Assembly (NCBI RefSeq): GCF_013155465.1
Contig: NZ_JABJVX010000011.1
Location: 36,052 to 100,051 of the forward strand
Length of the DNA stretch: 64,000 nt
Reading direction: 5' to 3'
Source: Alterinioella nitratireducens
GTDB lineage: Bacteria; Pseudomonadota; Alphaproteobacteria; Rhodobacterales; Rhodobacteraceae
Every line of letters begins with the position of its first letter. Position 1 is the stretch's first letter. The position numbers and the translations under genes were made by a program. The notes below the pieces were generated by a model. The model made no database searches. It saw nothing but the letters and a program-made list of their open reading frames with translations, and had not been told where the DNA came from. This document shows positions 1 to 7,759 of this stretch, one piece after another.

Positions 1-747
1 TCGGACCGCTTTGCCGAGGAGAAGGGTTTCGGCAATGCGATTCCGGCGGATCTGCGCGACCGGATCGAAGGCGCGGGCAGCACGCTGGTGGCGGTCGGTG
101 ACGAAACCGGCGTGACCGGCGTGCTTGAGTTGCGTGACCGCATCCGCCCCGATGCCAAGGGGATCGTGGCCCGGCTGCACGCGCAGGGTGTCAAATCCAT
201 CATCATGCTGACCGGGGACAATGAGCGCACCGCCCGCGCGGTCGCGGCCGAAGTCGGCATCGACGAGGTGCGCGCCGAGCTGCTGCCCGAGGACAAGGTG
301 GCCGCCATCGAGGAGCTGGTCGAACGTCACGACGTGGTGGCCATGATCGGCGACGGCGTGAATGACGCGCCGGCCATGGCGCGGGCGCATTATGCCATTG
401 CCATGGGGGCCGTCGGATCGGACGCGGCCATCGAAACGGCGGATATCGCGCTGATGACCGACGACATCGGCCGCGTGCCCTGGCTCATCGGTCATTCGCG
501 CCGGACCATGTCGATCATTCACCAGAATATCGGCATCTCGCTGGCGACCAAGGCGCTGTTCGTCGGGTTGACCGCCTTTGGCATGGCCTCGATGTGGGGC
601 GCGATTGCCGCCGATGTGGGCGTGTCCCTGCTGGTGGTCGCCAATGCGCTGCGGCTTTTGAACGGTCATCGGGCCGAGACCCCGCCTTCCGGCGGCAAAC
701 CCGTGGGCGAGCACATGGCGAAGGGTGCACTGGCGCACGGGCATTGA
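1..747 (+). CDS. zntA: Zn/Cd/Pb-exporting P1B-type ATPase, C-terminal part
   Basis: This is the C-terminal third of a heavy-metal P-type ATPase; the frame is already open at base 1, so the N-terminus, CPC segment and phosphorylated Asp lie outside the window. The visible part holds the end of the ATP-binding domain ([12 protein letters not shown]), the hinge motif [13 protein letters not shown] and the last two membrane helices. The final helix carries an Asp in a DVG context followed by ANALRLL, as in ZntA-type (P1B-2) pumps, which export Zn(II), Cd(II) and Pb(II). CopA-type pumps instead have MSxSS near this place, as both full copper ATPases of this window do. A metal-binding role is supported by the ZIP and CDF transporters nearby. 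The Zn group assignment is fairly safe; the exact substrate is inferred. Confidence 0.85.
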   Translation, partial: SDRFAEEKGFGNAIPADLRDRIEGAGSTLVAVGDETGVTGVLELRDRIRPDAKGIVARLHAQGVKSIIMLTGDNERTARAVAAEVGIDEVRAELLPEDKVAAIEELVERHDVVAMIGDGVNDAPAMARAHYAIAMGAVGSDAAIETADIALMTDDIGRVPWLIGHSRRTMSIIHQNIGISLATKALFVGLTAFGMASMWGAIAADVGVSLLVVANALRLLNGHRAETPPSGGKPVGEHMAKGALAHGH

Positions 748-811
748 TCCGGCCTGCCCGATACCGTATCAACCGTGGCTATCAAGACCTCGCAAGAATG
801 GGTGTCGGGCA

Positions 812-1324
812 GTGCTGAAATCAAGGGTTTCACGGCGGATAATGCTGTTGAGCGGCGTGGCCGCGTTCCTGTCGGCCTGCGCAAGCAGGTTCCGGACCTA
901 TGACGGGCCCGAAGTCACGCGGCTGCGCGTTTACAAGGCGCAGCGCCTGCTGGTTCTGGATGGCGCGGAAGGCACCTTGCAGAGCTATCCCATTGGCCTG
1001 GGTTTCGCGCCCGTGGGTCACAAGCAGTTCGAAGGGGACGGTCGGACGCCGGAGGGCTCGTACCTGATTGATCGCCGCAACCCGGACAGCCTTTTTCACC
1101 TGTCCATCGGCATTTCCTATCCGAACGAGGCGGATATCGCCTTCGCGGAGGCGCAGGGCCGGTCACCGGGCGGCGATATTTTCATCCATGGCGGGCCACG
1201 GCGCGGCATCGACCCGACGAATGTCCGTGACTGGACAGCAGGCTGCATCACGGTCTCGGATCGCCAGATCGAGGAGATCTATGCCATGGTGCGCGATGGG
1301 ACGCCTATCGACATCTATGCGTGA
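812..1324 (+). CDS. L,D-transpeptidase (YkuD family) lipoprotein
   Basis: A predicted lipoprotein L,D-transpeptidase of about 170 residues. The chosen GTG start gives a short Arg-rich n-region (KSRVSRR), a hydrophobic stretch and a lipobox-like LSAC, so the mature protein should be anchored through Cys. An ATG at 842 would leave a very short signal. The catalytic region has the family pattern: IHGG followed by WTAGCITVS with the active Cys. Such enzymes form 3-3 cross-links in peptidoglycan or attach proteins to it. It follows the ZntA-like gene by 64 bases on the same strand. Two more L,D-transpeptidase genes lie in this window near 39.5 and 45.3 kb, which links the family to the metal-stress genes. 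The substrate cannot be read from the sequence. Confidence 0.8.
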   Translation: MLKSRVSRRIMLLSGVAAFLSACASRFRTYDGPEVTRLRVYKAQRLLVLDGAEGTLQSYPIGLGFAPVGHKQFEGDGRTPEGSYLIDRRNPDSLFHLSIGISYPNEADIAFAEAQGRSPGGDIFIHGGPRRGIDPTNVRDWTAGCITVSDRQIEEIYAMVRDGTPIDIYA

Positions 1325-1327
1325 GGA

Positions 1328-2089
1328 TCAGGTAAAGCGGCGGCGCAGCGCGGCGTTGACGATCTCGATCGCGATGACCATGACCACAACGGCAATCGTG
1401 ACGCTGGCCGCCTTGTCATATTGGAACGAGCGCACATAGGTCTGGATGTAGAACCCGATCCCGCCCGCGCCGACAATCCCCAGGATCAGCGACTCGCGCA
1501 GGTTCAGCTCGAACCGGAAGATCGTGTCGCGGGCGACGACGGGGGCCATCTGCGGCCAGATCGCGTGTCTGAGCCGCACCAGCGGACCGGCACCCGCGCT
1601 TTCCAGCGCAGCGATTGGCGCGCGGGAGACACCGTCGATCGCCTCGGCATAGAATTTGGCGAGCATCCCCGTCGCATGAAAGGCGACCGCGATGATACCG
1701 GGCAGCGGACCCAGCCCGACCGCCCCCACCATCAGCATGGCCACCAGGATCAGCGGGATCGCCCGGATCACGGCCAGAAGCGTCCGAACCGGTCGATAGA
1801 GCGCGGGCGATACCATCGTCTCGGACGCGACTATGCCAAGGGGGATCGACAGGATCACCGCCCCGAGCGAACCGAGAATGGCGATCCGCAGGGTTTCCGC
1901 GCTGCCGGTCATGATCTCCTGCATTACCGTCGGGTCCGGCGGGAACATGCGACCGAGAAAATCGGCAATGCGCGGGCCGGCCGACATCAGGCGCGACAGT
2001 TCCACATCGGTCGTGGCGAAAGACCAGAGGACCGCCGCGGCGACCAGCAGGCCCGCCGCGAAGCTGCCACCGCTCCGAAACCGCATCAC
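1328..2089 (-). CDS. PhnE-like ABC transporter permease
   Basis: A 253-residue inner-membrane permease of the phosphonate-type (PhnE) family, with about six hydrophobic segments. The cytoplasmic coupling-loop region lies around the ARDTIFRFELNLRES segment, followed by GIVGAGGIGFY, as in PhnE proteins. It is the last gene of a four-gene minus-strand operon and its start overlaps the stop of the ATPase gene by four bases. There are no phosphonate lyase genes nearby. Instead the operon begins with a di-heme cytochrome and is divergent from mntR, so I infer transport of a metal or metal complex rather than phosphonate. The family call is firm; the substrate is open. Confidence 0.85.
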   Translation of the reverse strand: MMRFRSGGSFAAGLLVAAAVLWSFATTDVELSRLMSAGPRIADFLGRMFPPDPTVMQEIMTGSAETLRIAILGSLGAVILSIPLGIVASETMVSPALYRPVRTLLAVIRAIPLILVAMLMVGAVGLGPLPGIIAVAFHATGMLAKFYAEAIDGVSRAPIAALESAGAGPLVRLRHAIWPQMAPVVARDTIFRFELNLRESLILGIVGAGGIGFYIQTYVRSFQYDKAASVTIAVVVMVIAIEIVNAALRRRFT

Positions 2090-2868
2090 GACACCGCCCT
2101 GAGGCCGATTGCGGGTGTCGGCGCTTCATCGCGGTAAAGTTCCGCCGTCGCGGCCTCGGTCACGTCCGAGGTCCGGGCGTCGAATGCGATCCGCCCGCCT
2201 CGCATCCCGACGATGCGTTGCGCGAAGCGGCGCGCCAGGTCGGGCTGATGCGAGGAGAACAGCGCCGTTGCCCCGCGCGCCCGCGCCGCGCCGGTCAAGA
2301 GCGAAAGGATTTCGCCCGCGCGGGCAGGGTCGAGGTTGCTGACCGGTTCATCGGCCAGGATCAGCCGGGGTTCCTGCGCCAGGCAGCGCGCGATCGCCAC
2401 GCGCTGACGCTGCCCGCCGCTGAGGCTGTCGACCCTGCGTCCGGCAAGGTCCGCGATGCCGCAATCGACAAGTGCCCTGTGCGCAACCTCCTGGTCGCGG
2501 GTGGTCGGCGACCCCATCAGGGCGCGAAAGGGAGACATGCGCCCGAGGCGGCCGTTGAGGACATTGCGCAGAACCGTCGACCTCTCGACCAGGGCGAATT
2601 CCTGAAACACGAAACCGGTATCCGCGCGGCGGCCTTTCGGCGGCGGTCGGTCGGGATCGAGCAATGACCCAAGGACGGCAACCCGCCCGGACCAACCCTG
2701 TAGCCTGCCGTCGAGCAATGCCAGAAGCGTTGTCTTGCCAGCCCCCGACGGCCCGATGAGGGCAACGCTTTCGCCCTGCGGCACGACGAGAGAAACCTCC
2801 CTCAGCGCCGGAAGCGCCATGCCGGGATGAGAATAGCCCAGGTCGTCGATTTCAATCGCACCGCTCAT
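2086..2868 (-). CDS. PhnC-like ABC transporter ATP-binding protein
   Basis: The ATPase subunit of the PhnCDE-like transporter, 260 residues. Walker A is GPSGAGKTT at about residues 39-47, the ABC signature is LSGGQRQRVAIAR, and Walker B is RLILADEP followed by an H-loop His in FSSHQPDLA. It should power import through the PhnE-like permease (1328-2089) with the PhnD-like binding protein (2865-3740). It is joined to both neighbours by four-base overlaps, so the three are translationally coupled. No residue distinguishes a metal importer from a phosphonate importer; that choice rests on the operon context alone. Confidence 0.9.
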   Translation of the reverse strand: MSGAIEIDDLGYSHPGMALPALREVSLVVPQGESVALIGPSGAGKTTLLALLDGRLQGWSGRVAVLGSLLDPDRPPPKGRRADTGFVFQEFALVERSTVLRNVLNGRLGRMSPFRALMGSPTTRDQEVAHRALVDCGIADLAGRRVDSLSGGQRQRVAIARCLAQEPRLILADEPVSNLDPARAGEILSLLTGAARARGATALFSSHQPDLARRFAQRIVGMRGGRIAFDARTSDVTEAATAELYRDEAPTPAIGLRAVS

Positions 2869-3740
2869 CGCAAAAGCCCGTATCGCCGTGCCATCTCGCG
2901 GACGCCGTCATAGGCGCTTGAATCGGCCAGGACATAGCCATCGGGGCCGTAGAGATAGCGCAGCCTGTCACGGTTTTCCGGCTCGTTGAGCTGCATCATG
3001 GCATCGACGAAGCGGCCTTGCAGATCGGCATCCAGCCCTGGTCGCGCGATCACCAGGTGGCTGGGGATCGGTTCGCTTTCCGCGATCCAGGTCACATCAG
3101 CCTGTTGATCGGGTGTCAGCAGAAGATCGGCATACTGGCTGGCCCCCGCCGCATCGACCAGGCCCTCTGCCATGGCCTGCATTGCCTGCTGGTAGCCGCC
3201 CGCGAAGAAGATGCGGCCGAAGAACGCCCCGGCCCCGTCGGGGCCGTCGATCAGGCCGGCCCGCTCGAACTCGGCCAGCGGATAGAGGTAGCCCGATTCC
3301 GAGATCGGATCGGCAAAGGCGATGTCGCGCCCGCGCAGGTCGGCCAGCGAGGCGATACCGCTGTCGCGGCGCACGAAAATGCGCCCCGTGTAACTCGGCG
3401 CGCCCCGGTAGACCTCGGACAGGAGCGGCACGGCCCCGATCTCGGATTCGGCCAGAACGAAGGGCAGCGCGCCCATGAAGGAGATATCCGCATCGCCATT
3501 TCGCAACGCCTCGACCGCCGCGGCGTGGTCGATGGTGACGAACCCTTCGACCGGCACGCCGATCTGCGCCGCCAGCCAGCCAGTGATCGCCTCGATGTCG
3601 CCAAGCAGCTTTTCGGGGTTTTCCTGCGGAATGAAGGCAATGCGCAATGCCGTGCCCTGCGCCAGGAGAGGCGCCGCCAGCGACACCGCGCCCGCACCGG
3701 CCATCATCATCAGCATCCTGCGATTCATGCGGATTGCCAT
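2865..3740 (-). CDS. PhnD-like periplasmic substrate-binding protein
   Basis: A periplasmic binding protein of the PhnD family, about 291 residues. The start is the ATG that overlaps the TGA of the upstream cytochrome gene (TGATG), with an AAAGGG ribosome-binding site eight bases before it. The N-terminus has Arg residues and then an Ala/Gly/Met-rich signal segment ending near LLAQG. The mature part starts with the typical LRIAFIPQENPEK and contains the VTIDHAAAVEAL and FMGALPFVLA segments of this fold. Phosphonate, phosphite and some less studied ligands are bound by this family. Its placement directly after a di-heme cytochrome under a MntR-type operator is unusual and suggests a ligand whose redox state or metal content matters. 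Confidence 0.85.
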   Translation of the reverse strand: MAIRMNRRMLMMMAGAGAVSLAAPLLAQGTALRIAFIPQENPEKLLGDIEAITGWLAAQIGVPVEGFVTIDHAAAVEALRNGDADISFMGALPFVLAESEIGAVPLLSEVYRGAPSYTGRIFVRRDSGIASLADLRGRDIAFADPISESGYLYPLAEFERAGLIDGPDGAGAFFGRIFFAGGYQQAMQAMAEGLVDAAGASQYADLLLTPDQQADVTWIAESEPIPSHLVIARPGLDADLQGRFVDAMMQLNEPENRDRLRYLYGPDGYVLADSSAYDGVREMARRYGLLR

Positions 3741-5620
3741 CAAAATGCCCTTTCTTCGAGTGCGCGGGCCTCGGACTGGAACGCGGACCAGCTTTCTTCG
3801 GCAGCGGCCCAGTCTTCATCGCGCACGGCAGCCCCGACCGCGACCAGCCGTTCGGCCAGCGCGTAGATTTCGGGCCGCGCGGCAAGGTTCGCCATTGTGC
3901 TGGCATCCGCCGCAAGGTCCGCGGCGACGGTGTCGGTCAGAAGCAGGATGTGCGCCGCGTCCCGCCGTGGCAGCAGCGTGTCGAGCGTCGAGGCGAAGGT
4001 CGTCAGTTCTGAGAAGGCCAGGCGGAAGGCCGTGTTCTCCTCGTCGAACGCCTCATAGGGCGCATCCGCCGCGCCGACGGTCTCCAGGTAGGCGGTCAGG
4101 TCGGCCCGCTCGGCCTCGCTCAGGCCGAGTGACGCGGTCTCGTCGAACCAATCCACGACCGATCCCAGGGTCGGCAGCGACCCGTCGTGAAAATAGGGCG
4201 CGGTATAGAGCGTGCCAAGCAGCGTGGGCGTATCCATCGCCCCGGCACGGGCGCCTGCATAGGCCGGCGTGACCGAGCCGATGTCATAGGCCTGCCGGTC
4301 GAGGAAATTGGCGTCCGGAATGTGACAACTGGCGCAGGACCGGTCCCCGAGCCCGGCGAAGGGCGTGTTGAAGATCACTTCGCCGCGCCACGCCGCGTCC
4401 GGGGCGGCATCGGTCAGGCGGCCATCGGTCGTCAACATGGAGTTCGGCAGGAAGTCAAATTCGAGCATGTAGGCGAGGAGCGCATCCAGCATGAAGGGCG
4501 TCGGCTCGTCACCGGCAAATTCGTTGACGATCACGTTGCGGGTGAAGTCGCGCAGGCTGGCAAAGCGGCCATCGCGGCCATAGGGCCCGGTAAAGCGCAG
4601 GCCGCGCAGGCTGGGAATGTCGATGGGGTCATCGCGCCGGTCGTTGAAGATCGGGTTGAAGAAGGCGCCATCGACGTCGATCGCGCCCGGCTGGTGGCTG
4701 GCACCGGGAATGAACAGCCGCTGGTTGACGTCCGAGCGGTTGTGACAGGTCGAGCAGGCGATCCCGAGATCGCGCGCCGGGCCGCCGAATATCTGCGCGC
4801 TGTCGAACAGCATGTCGCCATAGGCCACCAGCGGCAGGCCGGTCTCGTCGATGCCCTGCTCCTCGAAGTTGAGGACCAGCAGTGGCAGCGGATCCTGATC
4901 GAAGATGTCCGAGCCCGGTGGCAGGGCGGGCGGCACCTCGACGTTGCTGTCGCCCAGAGCGGCGATTTCGGGCAAGGTGCTCAGCGTTTGGCGGGGCGCG
5001 AAATCCTCCACCAGGTAGTTCTGAGCGATGTAATCGGAGATGGTTGCGCGCGCGGCCATCATGGTGTCGGTGTCGGAAGGGGTGGCCCCGGCACCAAGAA
5101 CACCGGCGAATCCGGTGCTGCTGTTGAGCTCCAGCCAGGCAATGCCGATGCGTCTTGCGGCCTCCGGATCGGCGGCGGCGATGCCATCCGCGAATGCGCG
5201 GTAGAGTTCCCGGCCCGTCCGAACGGCCTGCTGCGCCGCCGCCGGATCCTGCGCCGTGACGGCGCGTTCCAGTTCCTCTTCGATCCTGAGTGCGATCAGC
5301 CTCGTTGCCTCGGCAAAGACCGCCTGCCGGTCCTGTTGCGCGATGGCGGCTTCCAGCCGGTCGGTGTCAACCGCGCTTTCGCGCCCGAGCCATGCCAACC
5401 CGCCGACCGTGAATTCCGACCCGCGATAGGGTTCGGACCAGGCGGTTGCGACCTCGTCCCAGGGCACGGGTTCGAGATTGCCGAGAAACAGGGTCAGCCG
5501 ATACGCCGCCGCCTCGGGAAGCCAGGGGGCCTCTCTGGCGGGGGTCGCCGCGCCCGGGCCCGCGAGAACGAACACAGCCGCGATTGTGGCAAGCAGGACT
5601 GTCGCGAAATCTCGGATCAC
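3740..5620 (-). CDS. Di-heme cytochrome c peroxidase/MauG-like protein with extra helical domains
   Basis: A 626-residue exported di-heme protein. It starts at GTG with an AGAGG site seven bases upstream and has a signal peptide ending near AGPGAA. Two c-heme motifs are present, C289-S-T-C-H293 and C429-A-S-C-H433, in a domain resembling bacterial cytochrome c peroxidases and MauG (for example the PSLRGLRFTGPYGRDGR and TPTLLGTLYTAPYFHDG segments). About 250 residues before the first heme and 80 after the second are Ala/Glu-rich and probably helical, so the protein is nearly twice the usual family length. It heads the operon with the PhnDCE-like transporter and is divergent from mntR. Oxidation or reduction of a transported metal, or peroxide removal under Mn limitation, are both possible; neither is shown. 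Confidence 0.8.
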   Translation of the reverse strand: MIRDFATVLLATIAAVFVLAGPGAATPAREAPWLPEAAAYRLTLFLGNLEPVPWDEVATAWSEPYRGSEFTVGGLAWLGRESAVDTDRLEAAIAQQDRQAVFAEATRLIALRIEEELERAVTAQDPAAAQQAVRTGRELYRAFADGIAAADPEAARRIGIAWLELNSSTGFAGVLGAGATPSDTDTMMAARATISDYIAQNYLVEDFAPRQTLSTLPEIAALGDSNVEVPPALPPGSDIFDQDPLPLLVLNFEEQGIDETGLPLVAYGDMLFDSAQIFGGPARDLGIACSTCHNRSDVNQRLFIPGASHQPGAIDVDGAFFNPIFNDRRDDPIDIPSLRGLRFTGPYGRDGRFASLRDFTRNVIVNEFAGDEPTPFMLDALLAYMLEFDFLPNSMLTTDGRLTDAAPDAAWRGEVIFNTPFAGLGDRSCASCHIPDANFLDRQAYDIGSVTPAYAGARAGAMDTPTLLGTLYTAPYFHDGSLPTLGSVVDWFDETASLGLSEAERADLTAYLETVGAADAPYEAFDEENTAFRLAFSELTTFASTLDTLLPRRDAAHILLLTDTVAADLAADASTMANLAARPEIYALAERLVAVGAAVRDEDWAAAEESWSAFQSEARALEERAF

Positions 5621-5636
5621 TTTGGCCTCTGGGTGA

Positions 5637-5660
5637 ATAAGTTAGACATGGCTAATTTAT
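5637..5660. promoter_or_regulatory. Palindromic operator between the di-heme operon and mntR
   Basis: A 24-bp interrupted palindrome, ATAA-n-TTAG-n-CATG-n-CTAA-n-TTAT, in which every non-n base is symmetric. It lies 17 to 40 bases before the GTG start of the di-heme cytochrome gene and 67 bases before mntR. The AT-rich dyad of this length fits a dimeric MntR/DtxR-family site. MntR is encoded next to it, so I infer Mn-dependent repression of the minus-strand operon and perhaps autoregulation. Confidence 0.65.
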
Positions 5661-5677
5661 CTACCCCAAGGAAACCT

Positions 5678-5702
5678 GTTGTCAATCCCTCGTTGTCAAT
5701 CC
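5678..5702. repeat. Tandem 11-bp direct repeat upstream of mntR
   Basis: The 11-mer GTTGTCAATCC occurs at 5678-5688 and again at 5692-5702, a period of 14 bases. Each copy contains TTGTCA, a plausible -35 hexamer for mntR. It may be a duplicated promoter element or a binding site; no downstream -10 is convincing. Confidence 0.4.
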
Positions 5703-5727
5703 TGATCTCTCGCGGCACTGTGGGCGG

Positions 5728-6177
5728 ATGACGAAACCGCAGCCATACAGGCGGGAAGCGACCGACAGGGCACCCGAGGCGCAGGCCGATGGGTTCGCGA
5801 CCGTGCGCCTGGCGCATGAGAGCGAGATGGCCGAAGACTATGTCGAGCTGATCGCGGAACTGATCGAGACACGGGGCGAGGCCAGGCCGGTCGATATTGC
5901 CGAGCGGCTTGGGGTGAAACCGCCCACCGTGACCAAGAACGTCTCGAGGCTCGAAACCGTCGGCCTTGTCCGGAGGGAGCCCTACCGTTCGATATTCCTG
6001 ACCGAGACGGGACAGGAGCTGGCCGAGGCCTGCAAGCGGCGTCACCGGATCGTCGTCGCATTTCTGCTCAGCCTGGGCATTGATGAAGAGACCGCGGAAC
6101 GCGATGCGGAAGGGATCGAGCATCATGTGAGCGATGCCACCCTTGCGGCTTTTGAAAGGCGGCTCGAACGGGAATAG
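5728..6177 (+). CDS. mntR: Manganese-responsive transcriptional regulator MntR
   Basis: A 149-residue DtxR/MntR-family repressor. The DNA-binding winged helix is at about residues 30-85, with the recognition helix around KPPTVTKNVSRLETVGLV. The dimer/metal region ends in the proteobacterial MntR signature ERDAEGIEHHVSDATLAAF, where Glu and two His residues form metal ligands. The length equals that of E. coli MntR. The known role is Mn(II)-dependent repression of Mn uptake genes. It is divergent from the di-heme/PhnDCE-like operon with the palindrome at 5637-5660 between them, so that operon is its most likely target; the ZIP gene 134 bases downstream is on the opposite strand. Confidence 0.9.
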   Translation: MTKPQPYRREATDRAPEAQADGFATVRLAHESEMAEDYVELIAELIETRGEARPVDIAERLGVKPPTVTKNVSRLETVGLVRREPYRSIFLTETGQELAEACKRRHRIVVAFLLSLGIDEETAERDAEGIEHHVSDATLAAFERRLERE

Positions 6178-6310
6178 ATCTGCCGCGCGGCTTGCTCGGT
6201 GGTTCCGCTGTCAGGATGTCAGGCCGAGGACCGGCCTGTTGCAAGTCGTGAAAAGCCGCCGCCCGAGGCAGCCAGGCCAAAGCAAGGGTGAATTCATTTG
6301 CCCGGCTGGG

Positions 6311-7093
6311 TCAGCCAAGCCAGACATCGAGGAACAGCATGATCACCAGACCCAGGGCAAGGCCGAGCGTTGCCCGGTTCTGATGGCCGGAACGGTGTGT
6401 CTCGGGAATGATCTCGTGGCTGATGACATAGAGCATCGCACCTGCGGCGAAGGCAAGGCCCCACGGCAACAGCGGTTGCGAGATGCTGACGATCCCGGCC
6501 CCCAGGAGCCCGCCAACCGGCTCGACGAGGCCGGTCAGGGCGGCGATGCCCCATGCGCGAAACCTGGAATAGCCCTCGCCCAACAGCGAGACCGCGACCG
6601 CGAGACCTTCGGGGGCGTTTTGCAATCCGATGCCGATGGCGAGTGGCAAGCCGCCCGAAACTCCGTCAGCCCCGAACCCGACGCCGACGGCAAGCCCTTC
6701 GGGAAAGTTGTGGATGGTGATCGCGATGATAAAAAGCCAGACGCGCCGCAGCGAGGCGGCTTCCGGTCCCTCGCGTCCCGTCTTGAAATGCTCATGCGGC
6801 AACCTTTCGTTCAGGATGGCGATCACGCCCATACCCAACAGGATCGCGATGCAGACAATGGCTGCGGGGGCGGCTGCGTTCTCGAACTGCAGTTCGGCCG
6901 CGTCGAGGGCCGGGATGATCAGCGAGAAGAAAGAAGCCGCGAGCATGACACCTGCCGCGAAGCCAAGCAGGAGATCGCGCGTGGCCCGCGAGGGGAGACG
7001 CCCGAAGAGAACGGGCACCGCGCCGATCGCAGTCAGCGATCCGGCGGCCAGGCTTCCGAAAAAGCCAAGCGCCATGGGGGAGAGGGATTCCAA
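6311..7093 (-). CDS. ZIP-family metal transporter (GufA-like)
   Basis: A 260-residue, roughly eight-helix ZIP transporter for divalent metals. The metal path is visible in helix 4 as HNFPEGLAVGVGFGAD and in helix 5 as GLQNAPEGLAVAVS, where Gln replaces the His found in ZupT; this Q form is typical of the GufA subgroup. HEIIPE near the end supplies a further acidic/His cluster. The region between the third and fourth helices is short and contains HEHFK. It ends facing mntR, with 133 bases between the two stop codons. Zn(II), Mn(II) or Fe(II) import is plausible; the mntR neighbour slightly favours Mn. Confidence 0.85.
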   Translation of the reverse strand: MESLSPMALGFFGSLAAGSLTAIGAVPVLFGRLPSRATRDLLLGFAAGVMLAASFFSLIIPALDAAELQFENAAAPAAIVCIAILLGMGVIAILNERLPHEHFKTGREGPEAASLRRVWLFIIAITIHNFPEGLAVGVGFGADGVSGGLPLAIGIGLQNAPEGLAVAVSLLGEGYSRFRAWGIAALTGLVEPVGGLLGAGIVSISQPLLPWGLAFAAGAMLYVISHEIIPETHRSGHQNRATLGLALGLVIMLFLDVWLG

Positions 7094-7119
7094 TTTCTAA
7101 TGCCTCGCTTGGGAATCTG

Positions 7120-7437
7120 TCAGGAGTCTGGGTCGCTTCTGTAGACCTCGGTCGATCCGGAGGGCATATCCGGCGCCGCGCGGCCGACCGCGTCCGGCCG
7201 ATCCTCCAGCAGGCGCTGGATGTCAGAGGCCGGTACATGGCGCTCGATCACTGTCACATCCGCATCGCCGGTGTTGCGCAGGGTCTGACAGGCGGCACCG
7301 GGCCGACTCATGCCGATGGTTGCGCGGGCCCAGGCATCCGCGATCACGACATCCTCCGATCCGGCCAGTCCCGGGCCCGACAATCCCGCAAGAATTGCAA
7401 GGACGGTTACGGCATTTCCGCAGCGCGGCCTCTTCAT
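7120..7437 (-). pseudogene. Chimeric remnant: PCuAC-type copper chaperone start joined to a DUF411-type end
   Basis: An open frame of 105 codons that reads as two different copper proteins. Residues 1 to about 60 form a signal peptide and the start of a PCuAC copper chaperone (VVIADAWARATIGMSRPGAA, then LRNTGDADVTV). From there the text matches the C-terminal part of DUF411 proteins (HVPASDIQRLLEDRPDAVG, then PDMPSGS), and the last residues STEVYRSDPDS look like the extreme DUF411 end brought in by a second internal deletion. The PCuAC copper ligands (Met/His) and the DUF411 CxxC are both missing. I read it as the product of deletions in an older copper cluster. An intact novel small protein is possible but less likely. 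Confidence 0.6.
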
Positions 7438-7460
7438 CTGTTTCTTCCCTTCACCGGTGT

Positions 7461-7607
7461 TCAGCTTTGCGCGACCGCAAATTCCGCGGCCACGTCGCGC
7501 CGCAATTCAGCCTCGTCGAACGGTTCCAGCGGCCTTGCATTCATGAAGAATGTCGGCGTCTGCCGAACCCCCACGGTTTCAGTATCCGCCCGAAGTCGAT
7601 TCTCCAT
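7461..7607 (-). pseudogene. C-terminal fragment of a DsbA-family thioredoxin-like protein
   Basis: Only the last 48 residues of a DsbA-like protein remain. The cis-Pro segment VGVRQTPTFFMNARPLEPF and the final helix EAELRRDVAAEF are clear, but the signal peptide and the CxxC active site are absent. Upstream, the same frame runs without similarity to 7679, through the MerR-type promoter at 7618-7648. The promoter therefore now points straight into a truncated gene, and a transcript would begin almost at the ATG at 7607. This is consistent with a deletion that fused a metal-inducible promoter to a leftover gene end. Confidence 0.65.
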
Positions 7608-7617
7608 TATTTCTGTG

Positions 7618-7648
7618 CATTTACATCCTCTGGCTAGTGCAGGTTCAA
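7618..7648 (-). promoter_or_regulatory. MerR-family promoter, minus strand
   Basis: On the minus strand TTGAAC (-35) and TAAATG (-10) are 19 bases apart, the elongated spacing typical of MerR-activated promoters. The spacer region holds the dyad CCT-n3-CTAG-n3-AGG, like CadR/PbrR/ZntR operators. It reads toward the DsbA-like fragment at 7461-7607. Confidence 0.65.
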
Positions 7649-7719
7649 GCGTCAATGTTACAGATCGGCCAATAATCACCGATCTGCAAAAGCCACGTAA
7701 AGCTTGTGACGCGCGCGGC

Positions 7720-7747
7720 TTGAAGCTACATACACTGTAGCTAATGG
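7720..7747 (+). promoter_or_regulatory. MerR-type operator before the ZntR/CadR-like regulator
   Basis: TTGAAG at 7720 is followed by the perfect dyad AGCTACA-n5-TGTAGCT (7724-7742), ending 17 bases before the ATG at 7760. The -10 is weak (TAATGG). The arrangement suggests autoregulation of the MerR-family gene and shares TTGAAGCTA with the stronger box at 8901-8931. Confidence 0.55.
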
Positions 7748-7759
7748 GGAGGGCCTGAT

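Noticed and set aside
1328..3740. Phosphonate uptake operon
   Set aside because: The subunits are PhnCDE-like, but there is no phosphonate lyase, hydrolase or phosphite gene nearby, and the operon is linked to mntR and a di-heme cytochrome. Phosphonate use is not excluded but is not the best reading.
5678..5702. Direct repeat as an attachment or insertion target site
   Set aside because: The two 11-mers are tandem with a 3-base gap and no mobile gene lies between or beside them.
4187..5731. Plus-strand frame of about 500 codons opposite the di-heme cytochrome
   Set aside because: No recognisable protein features; the heme motifs and signal peptide on the minus strand explain the region.
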